A stretch of 64,000 nucleotides of DNA from Defluviitaleaceae bacterium (GCA_009779755.1 WRDO01000001.1:62001-126000), one strand, 5' to 3'. Counted from the first letter of the stretch, positions 35,229-44,303 are shown. Numbers and translations are program-made. The notes: generated from the letters alone by a model not told the origin.

Positions 35229-35494
35229 GCAACAAAAAACGTAGTGACCGTGCGGTGCTGGAAACACCCCACGGCGAAGTGTAGGGATCTCGTACATCGC
35301 CTAACACACACAGGCTTGCGCCTGCCACCACGTATTTACAGTTTAGCATTGATTTTTGCCTGTATCAATGAGGCATATGATTTGCTTCGGTTGTGTTTTC
35401 GTGGTTTAACGGCTAAGGTTTGTTTAATATTTGGATTATCCAAAGTGTGTAGGTGATGGCAGGTTTCTGCCGTCCCTACACACTTTTTATTTTT
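35229..35494 (+). ncRNA. Candidate structured RNA or 5' leader with cloverleaf domain
   Basis: A non-coding stretch of about 265 bases from a promoter to a terminator. The 5' part folds as a multibranch: P1 35239-35246 with 35326-35333 (ACGTAGTG/CACCACGT, one mismatch); P2 35248-35257 with 35265-35274 (CCGTGCGGTG/CACCCCACGG); P3 35275-35283 with 35293-35299; P4 CAGGC/GCCTG at 35311-35324. Two further small hairpins follow. GTGTAGGGA (35279-35287) is a perfect complement of the 3' arm of the terminator (35473-35481), which would allow an on/off switch for the DUF4230 genes downstream. It matches no riboswitch or RNA class I can recall. Short ORFs across it look random. Confidence 0.5.
35444..35494 (+). 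terminator. Intrinsic terminator at the end of the candidate RNA
   Basis: AGTGTGTAGG pairs with CCTACACACT across a loop that contains a second 5-bp stem (GGCAG/CTGCC), followed by TTTTTATTTTT. Located 72 bases before the DUF4230 gene, so it may act as an attenuator. Confidence 0.75.
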
Positions 35495-35566
35495 CGCAGC
35501 CCCGCGGGCGGGAGGCAAACCGTCTTTCGCCCCGTGGGAGTTGTAACCTAGACTACATAGGAAGGT

Positions 35567-36211
35567 ATGGTCAAATTGAAGATGTTAAACGCATTAAAGC
35601 ACGCGCTGGGCGCGAAGTTTAAATTGGTATTCTTCATCGGGATATCTGTCTTGATTATCTTTGTGTTTTCTGTCGGTTACAACATTTTCGGCTTTGTGCG
35701 GAATATTTTGTTTACCGAACCCGGCATCCAAGCGGTCAGCATTGACGTGCTTGATGAAATTTTCAAGGATGTGTTCAACACAATTACGTTGGAGATTGAA
35801 ACAAGCAACTTATCCGTTTTAACCATCGTCCCCGGCGGCTTCGTAAACCCCGGAACCATCACGTTTATTTTGCAATACGATTCTACCGTGTTGTTCGGGG
35901 TGCGGGACGCTGACCGTATACGGATGCGCAGGATAGGCGACATTTTATTCGTGGAGGCGTCTAGCATTAACATCGACGTCCTATCGGCATCGGTAAGGAA
36001 CTTTCGGCGGACCAATGAATTTAAAAGCAATCCCATGGTGAGGCGCACACAAGCCATTGTCGATGAAATCTTTGCTGCGCAAAAGGGTTATGAAGAAACC
36101 GCCGCGCAAAGGTTGAATAACGAAAGGAACAGGGAAACCGCAAGGCGCAACTTTATGGCGGCGTTCGAAGCGGTCAGCAACGGCGTCGGTTTAACCGTTA
36201 TATGGGAATAG
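35567..36211 (+). CDS. Membrane-anchored DUF4230-like protein
   Basis: 214 residues. N-terminal anchor (about 20-45, VFFIGISVLIIFVFSVGYNIF) then an extracytoplasmic domain like that of the next gene: TLEIETSNLSVLTIVPGGFVNPGTI.., an LFVEASSINIDVL strand, and a helical end with NERNRETARRNF. The AGGAAGG site abuts the ATG at 35567, so an internal start (TTG 35576 or ATG 35582) is possible. DUF4230 proteins have no firm function that I know. It partly overlaps the next gene's 5' region. Confidence 0.75.
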   Translation: MVKLKMLNALKHALGAKFKLVFFIGISVLIIFVFSVGYNIFGFVRNILFTEPGIQAVSIDVLDEIFKDVFNTITLEIETSNLSVLTIVPGGFVNPGTITFILQYDSTVLFGVRDADRIRMRRIGDILFVEASSINIDVLSASVRNFRRTNEFKSNPMVRRTQAIVDEIFAAQKGYEETAAQRLNNERNRETARRNFMAAFEAVSNGVGLTVIWE

Positions 36212-36222
36212 GAGGAACCCGC

Positions 36223-37116
36223 GTGAAAAATATGTACTTATCAGCCGTAATCGTTACGATTATGCTTTTACTTGCCGGATGCGGCGTCAACAACGGCGGC
36301 AATGTCGATGACGATGACGCATATGACAGGGAGCAAGCGGAAATCGAATTACTCCGCTCGGAAGTCGGTAACGCCATCCAAAACAACCGGTACGCCAGCG
36401 CAATCAAGCTGCTTAATTATTTGGACGACTTCCCCGAAGCAAACGCATTGCGCAGGGATGCCGAACACGGTATTTTCCGTAGTGACATGATTAGGCGTAT
36501 AAACGAATTATTTATTATTAACGATTATGAGGGTGTGCTGGCGATACTGGATGCTACCCCGCAATTCGATGATGACATGAATTTTAGGAACGATGCGGAA
36601 TTTGCCCTTACGATGAAGGAAAATGAAACGCAAACCGGCGAGGAAGAATTACAAATCTTGCGCGGCTTTATAACCGATATGTTTCGTATAACCACCTTGG
36701 AAATCGAATCCCGCAACCAAGCAAGGAAAACCGTAATCCCGAGGGGCTTCGCCAATCCCGGGGAAATTACGTTGATACTGGAGTTCGATTCTATTATCCG
36801 CCTTGGTGTTAACGACTTGGAGTCCATAAATATGCGCGTAGAGGATAACATCGTGTATATCCAACGGTCATCCATCCGAATTGTTGCGGAATCGACGGTA
36901 AGGAATTTTGATTTGGTGGACCGCATCCGTTCCAACCCGTTGGTGTCCTTTAACCAAAACATACTTAATCAGGTATTTGAAGCCCAAAGGGAGCTGGAAG
37001 CGGAAATGGAAGCAAGAATGGTCAACGAAAGGACAATCGAATCCGCCCGCAGGAACTTCGAAAGTTCTTTTGAAAGTTTTATACGGGGCTTGGGCTTCGA
37101 TGTAGAGTGGACGTAA
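36223..37116 (+). CDS. DUF4230-like lipoprotein
   Basis: Start placed at GTG 36223 (VKNMYLSAV), since GGAGG lies 10 bases before it; the ORF-track ATG at 36202 precedes that site. About 297 residues. Lipobox LLAGC gives a lipid-anchored Cys. After an Asp-rich linker comes a helical repeat region (about 45-135, NRYASAIKLLNYLDDFPEANALRR type, TPR-like), then a DUF4230-like domain paralogous to the preceding gene: TLEIESRNQARKTVIPRGF.., ending NERTIESARRNFESSF. Tandem duplication with gain of a TPR part is the simplest history. Confidence 0.78.
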   Translation: MKNMYLSAVIVTIMLLLAGCGVNNGGNVDDDDAYDREQAEIELLRSEVGNAIQNNRYASAIKLLNYLDDFPEANALRRDAEHGIFRSDMIRRINELFIINDYEGVLAILDATPQFDDDMNFRNDAEFALTMKENETQTGEEELQILRGFITDMFRITTLEIESRNQARKTVIPRGFANPGEITLILEFDSIIRLGVNDLESINMRVEDNIVYIQRSSIRIVAESTVRNFDLVDRIRSNPLVSFNQNILNQVFEAQRELEAEMEARMVNERTIESARRNFESSFESFIRGLGFDVEWT

Positions 37117-37137
37117 AATATATATCCTTCACCACGC

Positions 37138-37163
37138 AAGAAGCCCGCGGACGCGGGCTTCTT
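37138..37163. terminator. Hairpin between convergent genes, likely bidirectional terminator
   Basis: AAGAAGCCCGC and GCGGGCTTCTT flank a 4-base loop, 21 bases past the DUF4230 lipoprotein stop. It lacks a strong T run on either side, so termination is likely but not certain. Confidence 0.55.
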
Positions 37164-37272
37164 AATAATAAAGTTTTGGTCGAGCTTTTTAAAAACTCGC
37201 GGGGTGTGGGGCAGCGCCCCATGGTTTTATTTTTTGTTTAATCTTTAATCTTTTGATTCGAATCTTCTAATC

Positions 37273-39909
37273 TTACTTTTTCGCCCTGATCGCACATTGC
37301 GCGGCAGCCAATCTTGCGATCGGCACGCGGAACGGTGAGCAGGAAACGTAGTCGAGCCCGATCGATGCGCAGAACGCGATTGACGACGGGTCGCCGCCGT
37401 GTTCGCCGCAGATGCCGATCTTGAGGTTGGGGTTCGCTTTGCGTCCCTTTTCTACAGCCATGCGCATGAGTTCGCCTACGCCCGCTGTGTCCAGCTTTGC
37501 AAAGGGGTCGCCTTCGTAGATTACGTTTTCGATGTAATCCTTGAGGATGGTCCCTGCGTCGTCGCGGGAGATGCCGTAGGTCATTTGGGTCAGGTCGTTG
37601 GTACCGAAGGAGAAGAATTCGCTGCCCGCTTCGCTGGCGATTCGGTCGGCGAGTACGCAGGCGCGGGGGATTTCGATCATGGTGCCCACGGAATAGTCAA
37701 GGGTGATGCCGGCCTTGGCTACGAGGTCCTTCGCCACGCGGTCGATGATGTCGCGTACGAACTTCGTTTCCTTCACGTCGCCCACGAGGGGGATCATGAT
37801 TTCGGGCTTGATGTCGAAGCCTTTTTCCTTCTTGACTTCGATGGCGGCCTCGATGATGGCGCGGGTTTGCATTTCACCGATTTCCGGGTAGGAAACGGTG
37901 AGGCGGCAGCCGCGGTGGCCCATCATGGGGTTAAGCTCGTGCAGGGAAGCGGCTTTTTGCTTGACTTCCTCCACGGATTTGCCCAAATCCTTCGCCACCT
38001 GTGCGAAGTCCTCTTCCCTTTGGGGCATGAATTCATGCAACGGCGGGTCAAGCAGACGGATGGTAACGGGTTTGTCGCCCATCACTTCGTAGATGCCTTT
38101 GAAATCGCCTTTTTGCAAGGGGAGCAGCTCGTCGAGTGCGGCGCGGCGTTCGACTTCGGTTTCCGCAAGGATCATCTTGCGTACCTTGGGCAACCTGTCC
38201 GCTTCGAAGAACATGTGTTCGGTACGGGTCAAGCCGATGCCGATGGCGCCGAAGCCAAGGGCTTTTTGCGCGTCGGCGGGGGCGTCGGCGTTTGTGCGTA
38301 CGCCTACCGCGCCCTTTACCCCTTCCGCCCAGCTCATGAGCGTACCGAAATCGCCCGTGTCGGTCTTGACTTCAACGGTCTTGATTTTGCCGACGTAGAT
38401 ATTGCCTGTGGTACCGTTAAGGGAGATGAAGTCGCCTTCCTTAATTGTTTCCCCGCCCAGCGTAAAGGACTTGCCGTCGGCGTTAAAGCGGATTTCTTCG
38501 CAGCCGCAAATGCAGCAACAGCCCATTTGGCGCGCTACGAGCGCGGCGTGGGAGGACGTACCGCCCTTAGCCGTGAGGAACGCCTTCGAAACGACCATGC
38601 CCATAATGTCGTCGGGGGAGGTTTCCGAGCGGACGAGGATGACGGCTTCGCCGCGGGCGTGGGCCTCGACGGCGTCAGCGGCTTCGAAATATACCTGTCC
38701 TACCGCCGCGCCGGGGCTGGCGGGTAAGCCGGAGCCGATTTTCTTGGCGGCTTTGAGGGAGGCTTCGTCGAACATGGGGTGCAGGAGTTGGTCAAGCGCC
38801 TTGGGGTCCACGGAAAGCAACGCTTCGTCAACCGTCAGGATACCTTCGTTCACCATATCCACGGCGAACTTCAACGCGGCGTGGGCGGTGCATTTGCCGT
38901 TACGCGTTTGTAATACGAACAGCTTGCCGTTTTCGATGGTAAACTCCATGTCCTGCACGTATTTGTAATGTTTTTCAAGGTGTTTGGCGTGGACGAGGAA
39001 CTCGTCGTAGGCTTGTTTATTTATCGCTTCCAGCTTGGTGAAGTTCTCGGGGGTGCGAACGCCGGCTACCACGTCCTCGCCTTGGGCGTTCATGAGGAAT
39101 TCGCCGTACATTTCGTCCACGCCGTTGGCGGCGTTGCGGCTGAATACCACGCCCGTGCCGGAGGTGTCGCCCAAGTTGCCGAATACCATTTGCTGTACGT
39201 TGACGGCGGTACCCCATTCGTAGGGGATGTCGTTAAGGCGGCGGTATACGAAGGCGCGTTCGTTGTCCCATGATTCGAATACGGCGGCGATGGCGGCGTA
39301 GAGTTGTTCCTTCGCGTCGGAGGGAAAGTCCTTGCCTTGGTCGTCGCGGTAGATTTTCTTGAACCGCTCTACTACTTCGCGCCAGTCGGCTTCGGTGAGC
39401 TCGGTGTCTTCCTTGTAGCCCTTCGCTTCCTTGTATTCCGCCAAGTCGTGTTCGAATTTGTGTTTAGATACGCCGATGACGACGTCCGCGAACATCATGA
39501 TAAAACGGCGGTAGGAGTCGTACGCGAAGCGCCCGCCCGCAAGCGCGGCAAGCCCTTCGGCAGCTTCGTCGTTGATACCCAGGTTAAGGACGGTGTCCAT
39601 CATACCCGGGAGGGATACCCTCGCGCCGGAGCGTACGCCCACCAAAAGCGGGTTCTTTGCGTCGCCGAATTTTTTCCCGGTGATTTCTTCCAGTTGCACA
39701 ACACAGGCGTCGATCTGCGCCTTAATATCGCCGTCGATCACCTTACCGTGCTTGTTGTAGTGGGTGCAGGCTTCGGTGGACACGATAAAGCCGTTGGGTA
39801 CGGGGATGCCGAGCTTGATCATTTCGCAAAGGTTCGCGCCCTTGCCGCCCAGCAGGTTTTTCATGTCCTTGTTGCCTTCCTTGAACATATATACATACTT
39901 ATGAGCCAT
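37273..39909 (-). CDS. ppdK: Pyruvate, phosphate dikinase
   Basis: Interconverts pyruvate, ATP and Pi with phosphoenolpyruvate, AMP and PPi. 878 residues, the full-length family size: ATP-grasp nucleotide-binding domain (about 1-350, KGANLCEM), phosphohistidine swivelling domain with catalytic His in KGGTSSHAALVARQMG (about residue 455), and the PEP/pyruvate TIM barrel with GTNDLTQM (about 764-771) and catalytic Cys in ICGEHGGD (about 830). Good GGGAGG site. It lies 16 bases downstream of rplL and probably shares the rplJL transcript, which is an unusual partner. Confidence 0.97.
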   Translation of the reverse strand: MAHKYVYMFKEGNKDMKNLLGGKGANLCEMIKLGIPVPNGFIVSTEACTHYNKHGKVIDGDIKAQIDACVVQLEEITGKKFGDAKNPLLVGVRSGARVSLPGMMDTVLNLGINDEAAEGLAALAGGRFAYDSYRRFIMMFADVVIGVSKHKFEHDLAEYKEAKGYKEDTELTEADWREVVERFKKIYRDDQGKDFPSDAKEQLYAAIAAVFESWDNERAFVYRRLNDIPYEWGTAVNVQQMVFGNLGDTSGTGVVFSRNAANGVDEMYGEFLMNAQGEDVVAGVRTPENFTKLEAINKQAYDEFLVHAKHLEKHYKYVQDMEFTIENGKLFVLQTRNGKCTAHAALKFAVDMVNEGILTVDEALLSVDPKALDQLLHPMFDEASLKAAKKIGSGLPASPGAAVGQVYFEAADAVEAHARGEAVILVRSETSPDDIMGMVVSKAFLTAKGGTSSHAALVARQMGCCCICGCEEIRFNADGKSFTLGGETIKEGDFISLNGTTGNIYVGKIKTVEVKTDTGDFGTLMSWAEGVKGAVGVRTNADAPADAQKALGFGAIGIGLTRTEHMFFEADRLPKVRKMILAETEVERRAALDELLPLQKGDFKGIYEVMGDKPVTIRLLDPPLHEFMPQREEDFAQVAKDLGKSVEEVKQKAASLHELNPMMGHRGCRLTVSYPEIGEMQTRAIIEAAIEVKKEKGFDIKPEIMIPLVGDVKETKFVRDIIDRVAKDLVAKAGITLDYSVGTMIEIPRACVLADRIASEAGSEFFSFGTNDLTQMTYGISRDDAGTILKDYIENVIYEGDPFAKLDTAGVGELMRMAVEKGRKANPNLKIGICGEHGGDPSSIAFCASIGLDYVSCSPFRVPIARLAAAQCAIRAKK

Positions 39910-39925
39910 TGTATGGTTCCTCCCT

Positions 39926-40303
39926 CTACTTCAATGTGGCTTTCGCGCCTGCTTCGCCGAGCTTCTTCGCGATTTCCTCGGCTTCCGCCTTCGGTAACGC
40001 TTCCTTTACCATCTTGGGTGCGGAGTCAACGAGTTCTTTCGCTTCCTTTAAGCCCAAACCGGTGATTTCACGTACTACCTTGATAACCTTGATCTTTTCG
40101 GCGCCGACTTCGGTAAGCTCTACGTCGAATTCGGTCTTTTCCTCTACTTCGGCGGCGGGGCCCGCTGCGGGTCCGGCCATCATAACGCCTGCGGCGGCGG
40201 ATACGCCGAATTCTTCTTCTGCGGCCTTAACGAGTTCGTTAAGCTCCAGCACCGAAAGCTCCTTGATGGCTTCGATGATATCCGCGATTGCTAATTTTGC
40301 CAT
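39926..40303 (-). CDS. rplL: 50S ribosomal protein L7/L12
   Basis: Stalk protein that recruits translation factors. 125 residues: N-terminal dimerisation helices, an Ala/Gly/Pro hinge ([10 protein letters not shown]), and the C-terminal domain with [32 protein letters not shown] site. Follows rplJ by 21 bases. Confidence 0.98.
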   Translation of the reverse strand: MAKLAIADIIEAIKELSVLELNELVKAAEEEFGVSAAAGVMMAGPAAGPAAEVEEKTEFDVELTEVGAEKIKVIKVVREITGLGLKEAKELVDSAPKMVKEALPKAEAEEIAKKLGEAGAKATLK

Positions 40304-40324
40304 GGTTGATTTCTCCTTTTTTAA

Positions 40325-40867
40325 TTATGCTGCTTCCGTTGATTCGGGTTCGGGCGAGGGTTTGCCGCTGCCCTTTTCTTCGGCGATGGCGTTCACCACC
40401 CGCGCGAAACTTGCCATGGGGGACTTAAACGAGCCGAGCAGGCGAGACAGCAATACTTCCCTTGGCGGGATTTCGGCGATTTCCTTGGTAGCCGCCGCGT
40501 CGTATACGGTGCCGTCGATGGCGCACGCCTTAAATTCCAGCTTAGGCATGGCTTTCAGGTGTTTACTGACTTGTGCCGCCGCCGCCGTCGCGTCCTCATA
40601 CGAAAAAGCCGCCGCCGTGGGTCCTGCCAAGTATTCGTCGAGCCCGGCAAAGTTTGTGCCTTCGATGGCGCGCGAAATCATGGTATTCTTGTACACCTTG
40701 TAATCGATGCCGCCGGCTTGGCGCAGCGTCTTACGTAAAAGCGTATCCTGTTCGACGGTTAACCCGCGTGCGTTAACCAGCACGATGGACTTGGCACGGT
40801 CCAGCTTTCCGCGTATTTCCTTGACGACGACGTCCTTGGCGACACGATTCTTTTCCAAATTGGTCAT
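40325..40867 (-). CDS. rplJ: 50S ribosomal protein L10
   Basis: Stalk base that binds 23S rRNA and L7/L12 dimers. 180 residues: N-terminal KDVVVKEIRGKLDRAKSIVLVNARGLTV and the middle TLLRKTLRQAGGIDYKVYKNTM are typical. The C-terminal helix is followed by a Pro/Glu/Ser tail (GKPSPEPESTEA). Preceded by an L10 leader RNA that provides autogenous control. Confidence 0.97.
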   Translation of the reverse strand: MTNLEKNRVAKDVVVKEIRGKLDRAKSIVLVNARGLTVEQDTLLRKTLRQAGGIDYKVYKNTMISRAIEGTNFAGLDEYLAGPTAAAFSYEDATAAAAQVSKHLKAMPKLEFKACAIDGTVYDAAATKEIAEIPPREVLLSRLLGSFKSPMASFARVVNAIAEEKGSGKPSPEPESTEAA

Positions 40868-41009
40868 ATTTCACTCCTTTCTCGGGGCATAATAAAAGCC
40901 CCGGACTAAACCATAGTCACGGGGCTTATACGCGCATCAAAAAAAGCGATATATAAACTTCCACGCCTCGGCAGGGTTTACATCATAAAAATACCTGCTG
41001 TCTATGGCA
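40868..41009 (-). ncRNA. Ribosomal protein L10 leader (autogenous regulatory RNA)
   Basis: On the minus strand the untranslated region begins CCATAGACAGCAGGTA and contains ACCCTGCCGAGGCGTGG. The GCAGGT..CCTGCCGAGG arrangement is the recognisable L10-leader hallmark bound by the L10(L12)4 complex. CCATAG also pairs with CTATGG further down, and a GGGGC/GCCCC hairpin sits just upstream of the rplJ ribosome site. Confidence 0.75.
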
Positions 41010-41015
41010 ACCGAA

Positions 41016-41044
41016 AGTATATGAACAGAAAACCCGATTGTCAA
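41016..41044 (-). promoter_or_regulatory. Sigma-A promoter of rplJ-rplL(-ppdK)
   Basis: On the minus strand TTGACA and TATACT are separated by exactly 17 bases, with the start expected near 41009, right at the beginning of the L10 leader. It lies just past the spo0A stop. Confidence 0.75.
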
Positions 41045-41062
41045 GTTTTTCGGATGCTTTTT

Positions 41063-41851
41063 TTAGCTTGCCTTTTGTTCCAAGCGCAAACGGTCCGCTA
41101 TCAGCGCGATAAATTCCGAATTGGTCGGTTTACCTTTATGGTTCGATATCGTATACCCGAACAGGCTGTCGATCACGTCCACTTTGCCGCGGCTCCACGC
41201 GACCTCGATCGCGTGGCGTATCGCCCGCTCCACGCGGGAGGGCGTGGTGTTGCACTTCTTCGCGATGGTGGGATACAGCTCCTTCGTGATGTAATTAAGC
41301 ACGTCGATATCGTCCACCGCCATCATGATGGCTTCGCGCATGTAATGGTAGCCGCGGATGTGTGCGGGTACGCCGATTTCATGCAGGATGCCGGTCACCT
41401 TCGTTTCCAAGTTTACGGCGCGGTTTTTCAGGCTCCGTGCGTCCACCCCTTTTAAGGGGTTTTTTATTTGCGTTTTGAGTTGGCGGATACGGGTTACCAG
41501 CGATTCCAAGTCAAAGGGCTTCGCTATGTAGTACTCAGCCCCCAATTCGATCGCTTTTTGCGTGATTTTGTCCTGCGTGATGGCGGAAAGGATGATGCAG
41601 ATCGGCGCGTAGCCTTGGGTTTCGTTGCAGAGGTTCAGCTTTTCCAATACGCCGAGCCCGTCGAGCTTGGGCATCACGCCGTCTATGATGGCGATGTCGG
41701 GCTTTAAAGATTGGATCTTCGCGTAGGCATCCATACCGTCGTACGCCACGCCGACGATCTCAAGGTCCGATTGCTTCCCGAGATAGTTGATGATGGCGTC
41801 GCAGAATTCACGGTTGTCGTCCGCCATTAACACGCTGATTTTCTTTTCCAT
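41063..41851 (-). CDS. spo0A: Sporulation master regulator Spo0A
   Basis: Response regulator that commits the cell to sporulation. Start at MEKKISVLM (41851) with AAGGAGG about 7 bases upstream; the ORF-track start adds 24 residues. About 262 residues: receiver domain (about 1-125) with acidic pocket ADDN, phospho-acceptor Asp in [11 protein letters not shown] and Lys in YIAKPFD. The Spo0A effector domain (about 155-262) has [19 protein letters not shown] and the DNA-recognition region [17 protein letters not shown]. Its presence is the strongest sign of a spore-forming lineage. Confidence 0.97.
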   Translation of the reverse strand: MEKKISVLMADDNREFCDAIINYLGKQSDLEIVGVAYDGMDAYAKIQSLKPDIAIIDGVMPKLDGLGVLEKLNLCNETQGYAPICIILSAITQDKITQKAIELGAEYYIAKPFDLESLVTRIRQLKTQIKNPLKGVDARSLKNRAVNLETKVTGILHEIGVPAHIRGYHYMREAIMMAVDDIDVLNYITKELYPTIAKKCNTTPSRVERAIRHAIEVAWSRGKVDVIDSLFGYTISNHKGKPTNSEFIALIADRLRLEQKAS

Positions 41852-41992
41852 TTTGAATCCTCCTTGGGATATTGCGGCTTTTTTTGTCATAGGACGCGCC
41901 GCGTTCTTGGCATTAATAACCATTTAATGGAAGTATAACAGGTAATAATTACCATTGCAATAGATTTATGGAAATTTATGGAGAAATATCAT

Positions 41993-42017
41993 TTATCCAC
42001 ATTTGATTGTGGAAAAT
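41993..42017. promoter_or_regulatory. Inverted pair of DnaA-box-like sites between spo0A and secDF
   Basis: TTATCCACA (41993-42001, the consensus DnaA box) and TGTGGAAAA (42009-42017, reverse of TTTTCCACA, which fits TTWTNCACA) face each other. They also form the dyad TCCACA-N6-TGTGGA, which overlaps the -35 box of the secDF promoter. Other proteins could use the dyad. Confidence 0.45.
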
Positions 42018-42035
42018 AGCGGAAGGTTGTACAAT
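42007..42035 (+). promoter_or_regulatory. Putative sigma-A promoter for secDF operon
   Basis: TTGTGG and TACAAT with 17 bases between, about 35 bases before the secDF ATG. Confidence 0.5.
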
Positions 42036-42069
42036 ACATAAGGTTAAACCATAAAATCGAAAAGGAAGT

Positions 42070-44292
42070 ATGCTTAACATGAAAGGCAAAAGTGCGTTAA
42101 TTCTGTCTTTGATTTTTATCGCGACGGTGGGTTTGGGTTTGTTGTCGGCTTTCGGGCTGACGGTCGGGGAGCGGCGGTTCGACGGCATCGGCGACATCCG
42201 CCAAGGGCTCGACCTGCGCGGCGGGGTGAGTATCTTATACGAAGCCGACGAAATATTCCCATCTTCGGAGGATATGAACGCTGCGACCAACCTGTTGCGC
42301 AACCGACTGGACTCCCGCGGCTACACCGAGGCAACCGCTACGTTGGAAGGCAACCGCCGCATCCGCGTTGAAATACCCGGAGTGGACGACACCGCCGCCG
42401 CCGTAGCCGCGATAGGCCGCACGGCGATGCTCACCTTCCACGAGGTATGGGGCGACGACGAATTCGGCCAGCTTATATTGGGTAACGTGTTGATGACCGG
42501 GTCGGAAGTATCCCGCGCCACCGTGGGTACGTTGCAGCAACCCGGCGGCAGGATGGAATACGTGGTCGAATTCACCCTTACCGCGCAAGGCGCGAGGATA
42601 TTTGCGGATGCGACCCGCGCCAATATCGGGCGGCGCATCGCGATCGCGCTTGACGGTGAGGTTAAGAGCTCACCCGTCGTCAACCAAGCGATCGAAGGCG
42701 GCAGCGGGCATATCTCCGGCCATTTTACCCGTGAAAGCGCGAGGGAATTGGCTGAATTCATCCAACAGGGCGCGCTGCCCTTCCGCTTGGAAGTTATCAG
42801 CGAAAACCATATCGGGGCGCGTTTGGGTATCGACGCGTTGGAGACGAGTATCATCGCGGGTATTATCGGCCTTGCCTTGGTACTTATTTTCATGGCGTTC
42901 GTGTACCGCAATATGGGTCTTTGCGCCGACTGGGCGTTGGTTATTTATGTAATCCTTGTATTGCTGGTGCTGAGCGCGTTCAAGATAACGCTTTCCCTTC
43001 CCGCTATCGCCGGTATCATCTTGTCGATCGGCATGGCGGTGGATGCGAACGTCGTCATCTTCGAACGCATACGCGAGGAAGTGGCCGCGGGCAAAACGCT
43101 CCGTTCCGCCGTACGTGTGGGGTATCGGAGGGCATTGCCCGCCGTCGTCGATTCAAACGTTACGACGCTGATCGCGGGCACGGTACTCTTTTGGCTGGGT
43201 ACGGGGCCGATCATGGGCTTCGCGCAGATTTTGATCATCGGTATCCTTGTATCCATGTTCACTTGCTTGCTGGTTACGCGTGTCTTGACCATTTGTCTGA
43301 TGAACTTGGGCGTAATTAAGGCGAAGCATTTTAAGGACAGGAAGCTGCCGTTTTGGAAGAAGAAAAATAATGACGGCGAAAACCCGCCGGATGAACCCGA
43401 ACCCATCAAGATCGTCGAACGGCGTAAATGGTATTTCGCCTTTTCGGCGGGGGTATTGGCGGTCGGGCTCGCGTTTATGTTCATCCATTCCGCGCGGGGT
43501 AACGGTTGGTTTAATTTGGACGTGGAATTTTCGGGCGGTACCCAGTTCATTGTGGACATGGAAGGCGGCAATTCCTTCGAAAACGCGGAGATCGAAGACA
43601 TCGTACGCCGCGTGACGGGTGTTTCCGCGCCGCAGGTACAACCGATATTAAACACCAACCAAGTGATGGTTCGTATCCCGCAAACCACGCCGGCGGTACG
43701 TGCGGAATTAATTAACCAAATAAGCGGTATGTATAAAATATCGCAAGAGGCGTTCACTTATTCCGACGTGTCGGCGGCCGTAAGCGCGGAAATGCAGCGT
43801 TCGGCCTTTTTGGCGATCGGCGTGGCCAGTCTGGCGATGCTGATCTATATATCCATCCGCTTCCGTGATATACGTACGGGTTCCAGCGCGGTGCTGGCAC
43901 AATTGCACGACGCGCTGGTGGTGATGTGCGTGTACGCGATATTGCGTATCCCGCTTAATTACGCGTTCATCGCCGTTATGTTGACTACCCTTGGTTATTC
44001 CATCAACGCCACGATCATCGTATTCGACCGCGTGCGTGAAAACCGCGGGCGTATGCCCAAAGCAGGGCAGCGTCTGCTCATCAACACAAGCGTGACGCAA
44101 ACGTTGCGGCGTACGTTGTTCTCCACGGTATCGACATTCCTTGCGGTGGGCGCGTTGTACGTTATCGGCGTAGCCAGCATACGCGATTTTACGCTGCCGA
44201 TCATCGTCGGCTTGTTGTTCGGCGCGTATTCGTCGGTTCTTTTGTCGGGTTCGACTTGGTTTATGATGAAGAAGAGAAAAGAGAAGGCATAG
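42070..44292 (+). CDS. secDF: Fused protein translocase subunit SecDF
   Basis: Uses the proton motive force to pull exported proteins through SecYEG. 740 residues in one chain: SecD half (about 1-430) with DLRGGVSILYEADE in the first periplasmic part and six helices; SecF half (about 450-735) with FSGGTQFIVDMEGG and six helices. Both halves carry conserved transmembrane motifs (AVDANVVIFERIREE in SecD, NATIIVFDRVRENR in SecF). Fusion is common in Firmicutes. Starts an apparent operon with eis-like, amidase and thyX genes. Confidence 0.96.
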   Translation: MLNMKGKSALILSLIFIATVGLGLLSAFGLTVGERRFDGIGDIRQGLDLRGGVSILYEADEIFPSSEDMNAATNLLRNRLDSRGYTEATATLEGNRRIRVEIPGVDDTAAAVAAIGRTAMLTFHEVWGDDEFGQLILGNVLMTGSEVSRATVGTLQQPGGRMEYVVEFTLTAQGARIFADATRANIGRRIAIALDGEVKSSPVVNQAIEGGSGHISGHFTRESARELAEFIQQGALPFRLEVISENHIGARLGIDALETSIIAGIIGLALVLIFMAFVYRNMGLCADWALVIYVILVLLVLSAFKITLSLPAIAGIILSIGMAVDANVVIFERIREEVAAGKTLRSAVRVGYRRALPAVVDSNVTTLIAGTVLFWLGTGPIMGFAQILIIGILVSMFTCLLVTRVLTICLMNLGVIKAKHFKDRKLPFWKKKNNDGENPPDEPEPIKIVERRKWYFAFSAGVLAVGLAFMFIHSARGNGWFNLDVEFSGGTQFIVDMEGGNSFENAEIEDIVRRVTGVSAPQVQPILNTNQVMVRIPQTTPAVRAELINQISGMYKISQEAFTYSDVSAAVSAEMQRSAFLAIGVASLAMLIYISIRFRDIRTGSSAVLAQLHDALVVMCVYAILRIPLNYAFIAVMLTTLGYSINATIIVFDRVRENRGRMPKAGQRLLINTSVTQTLRRTLFSTVSTFLAVGALYVIGVASIRDFTLPIIVGLLFGAYSSVLLSGSTWFMMKKRKEKA

Positions 44293-44303
44293 GGGGATTG
44301 ATC

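Noticed and set aside
35244-35622. Short ORFs (70 and 63 aa) across the candidate RNA
   Set aside because: No ribosome site, no recognisable protein pattern, and they cross the terminator hairpin; a structured RNA explains the region better.
37399-38727. 442-residue plus-strand ORF antisense to ppdK (and similar long ORFs at 39304-40065, 43995-45380, 4349-5416)
   Set aside because: They are mirror frames of well-supported genes (ppdK, secDF/eis-like, cdaA/cdaR region), lack ribosome binding sites and have compositions expected from GC-rich antisense frames.
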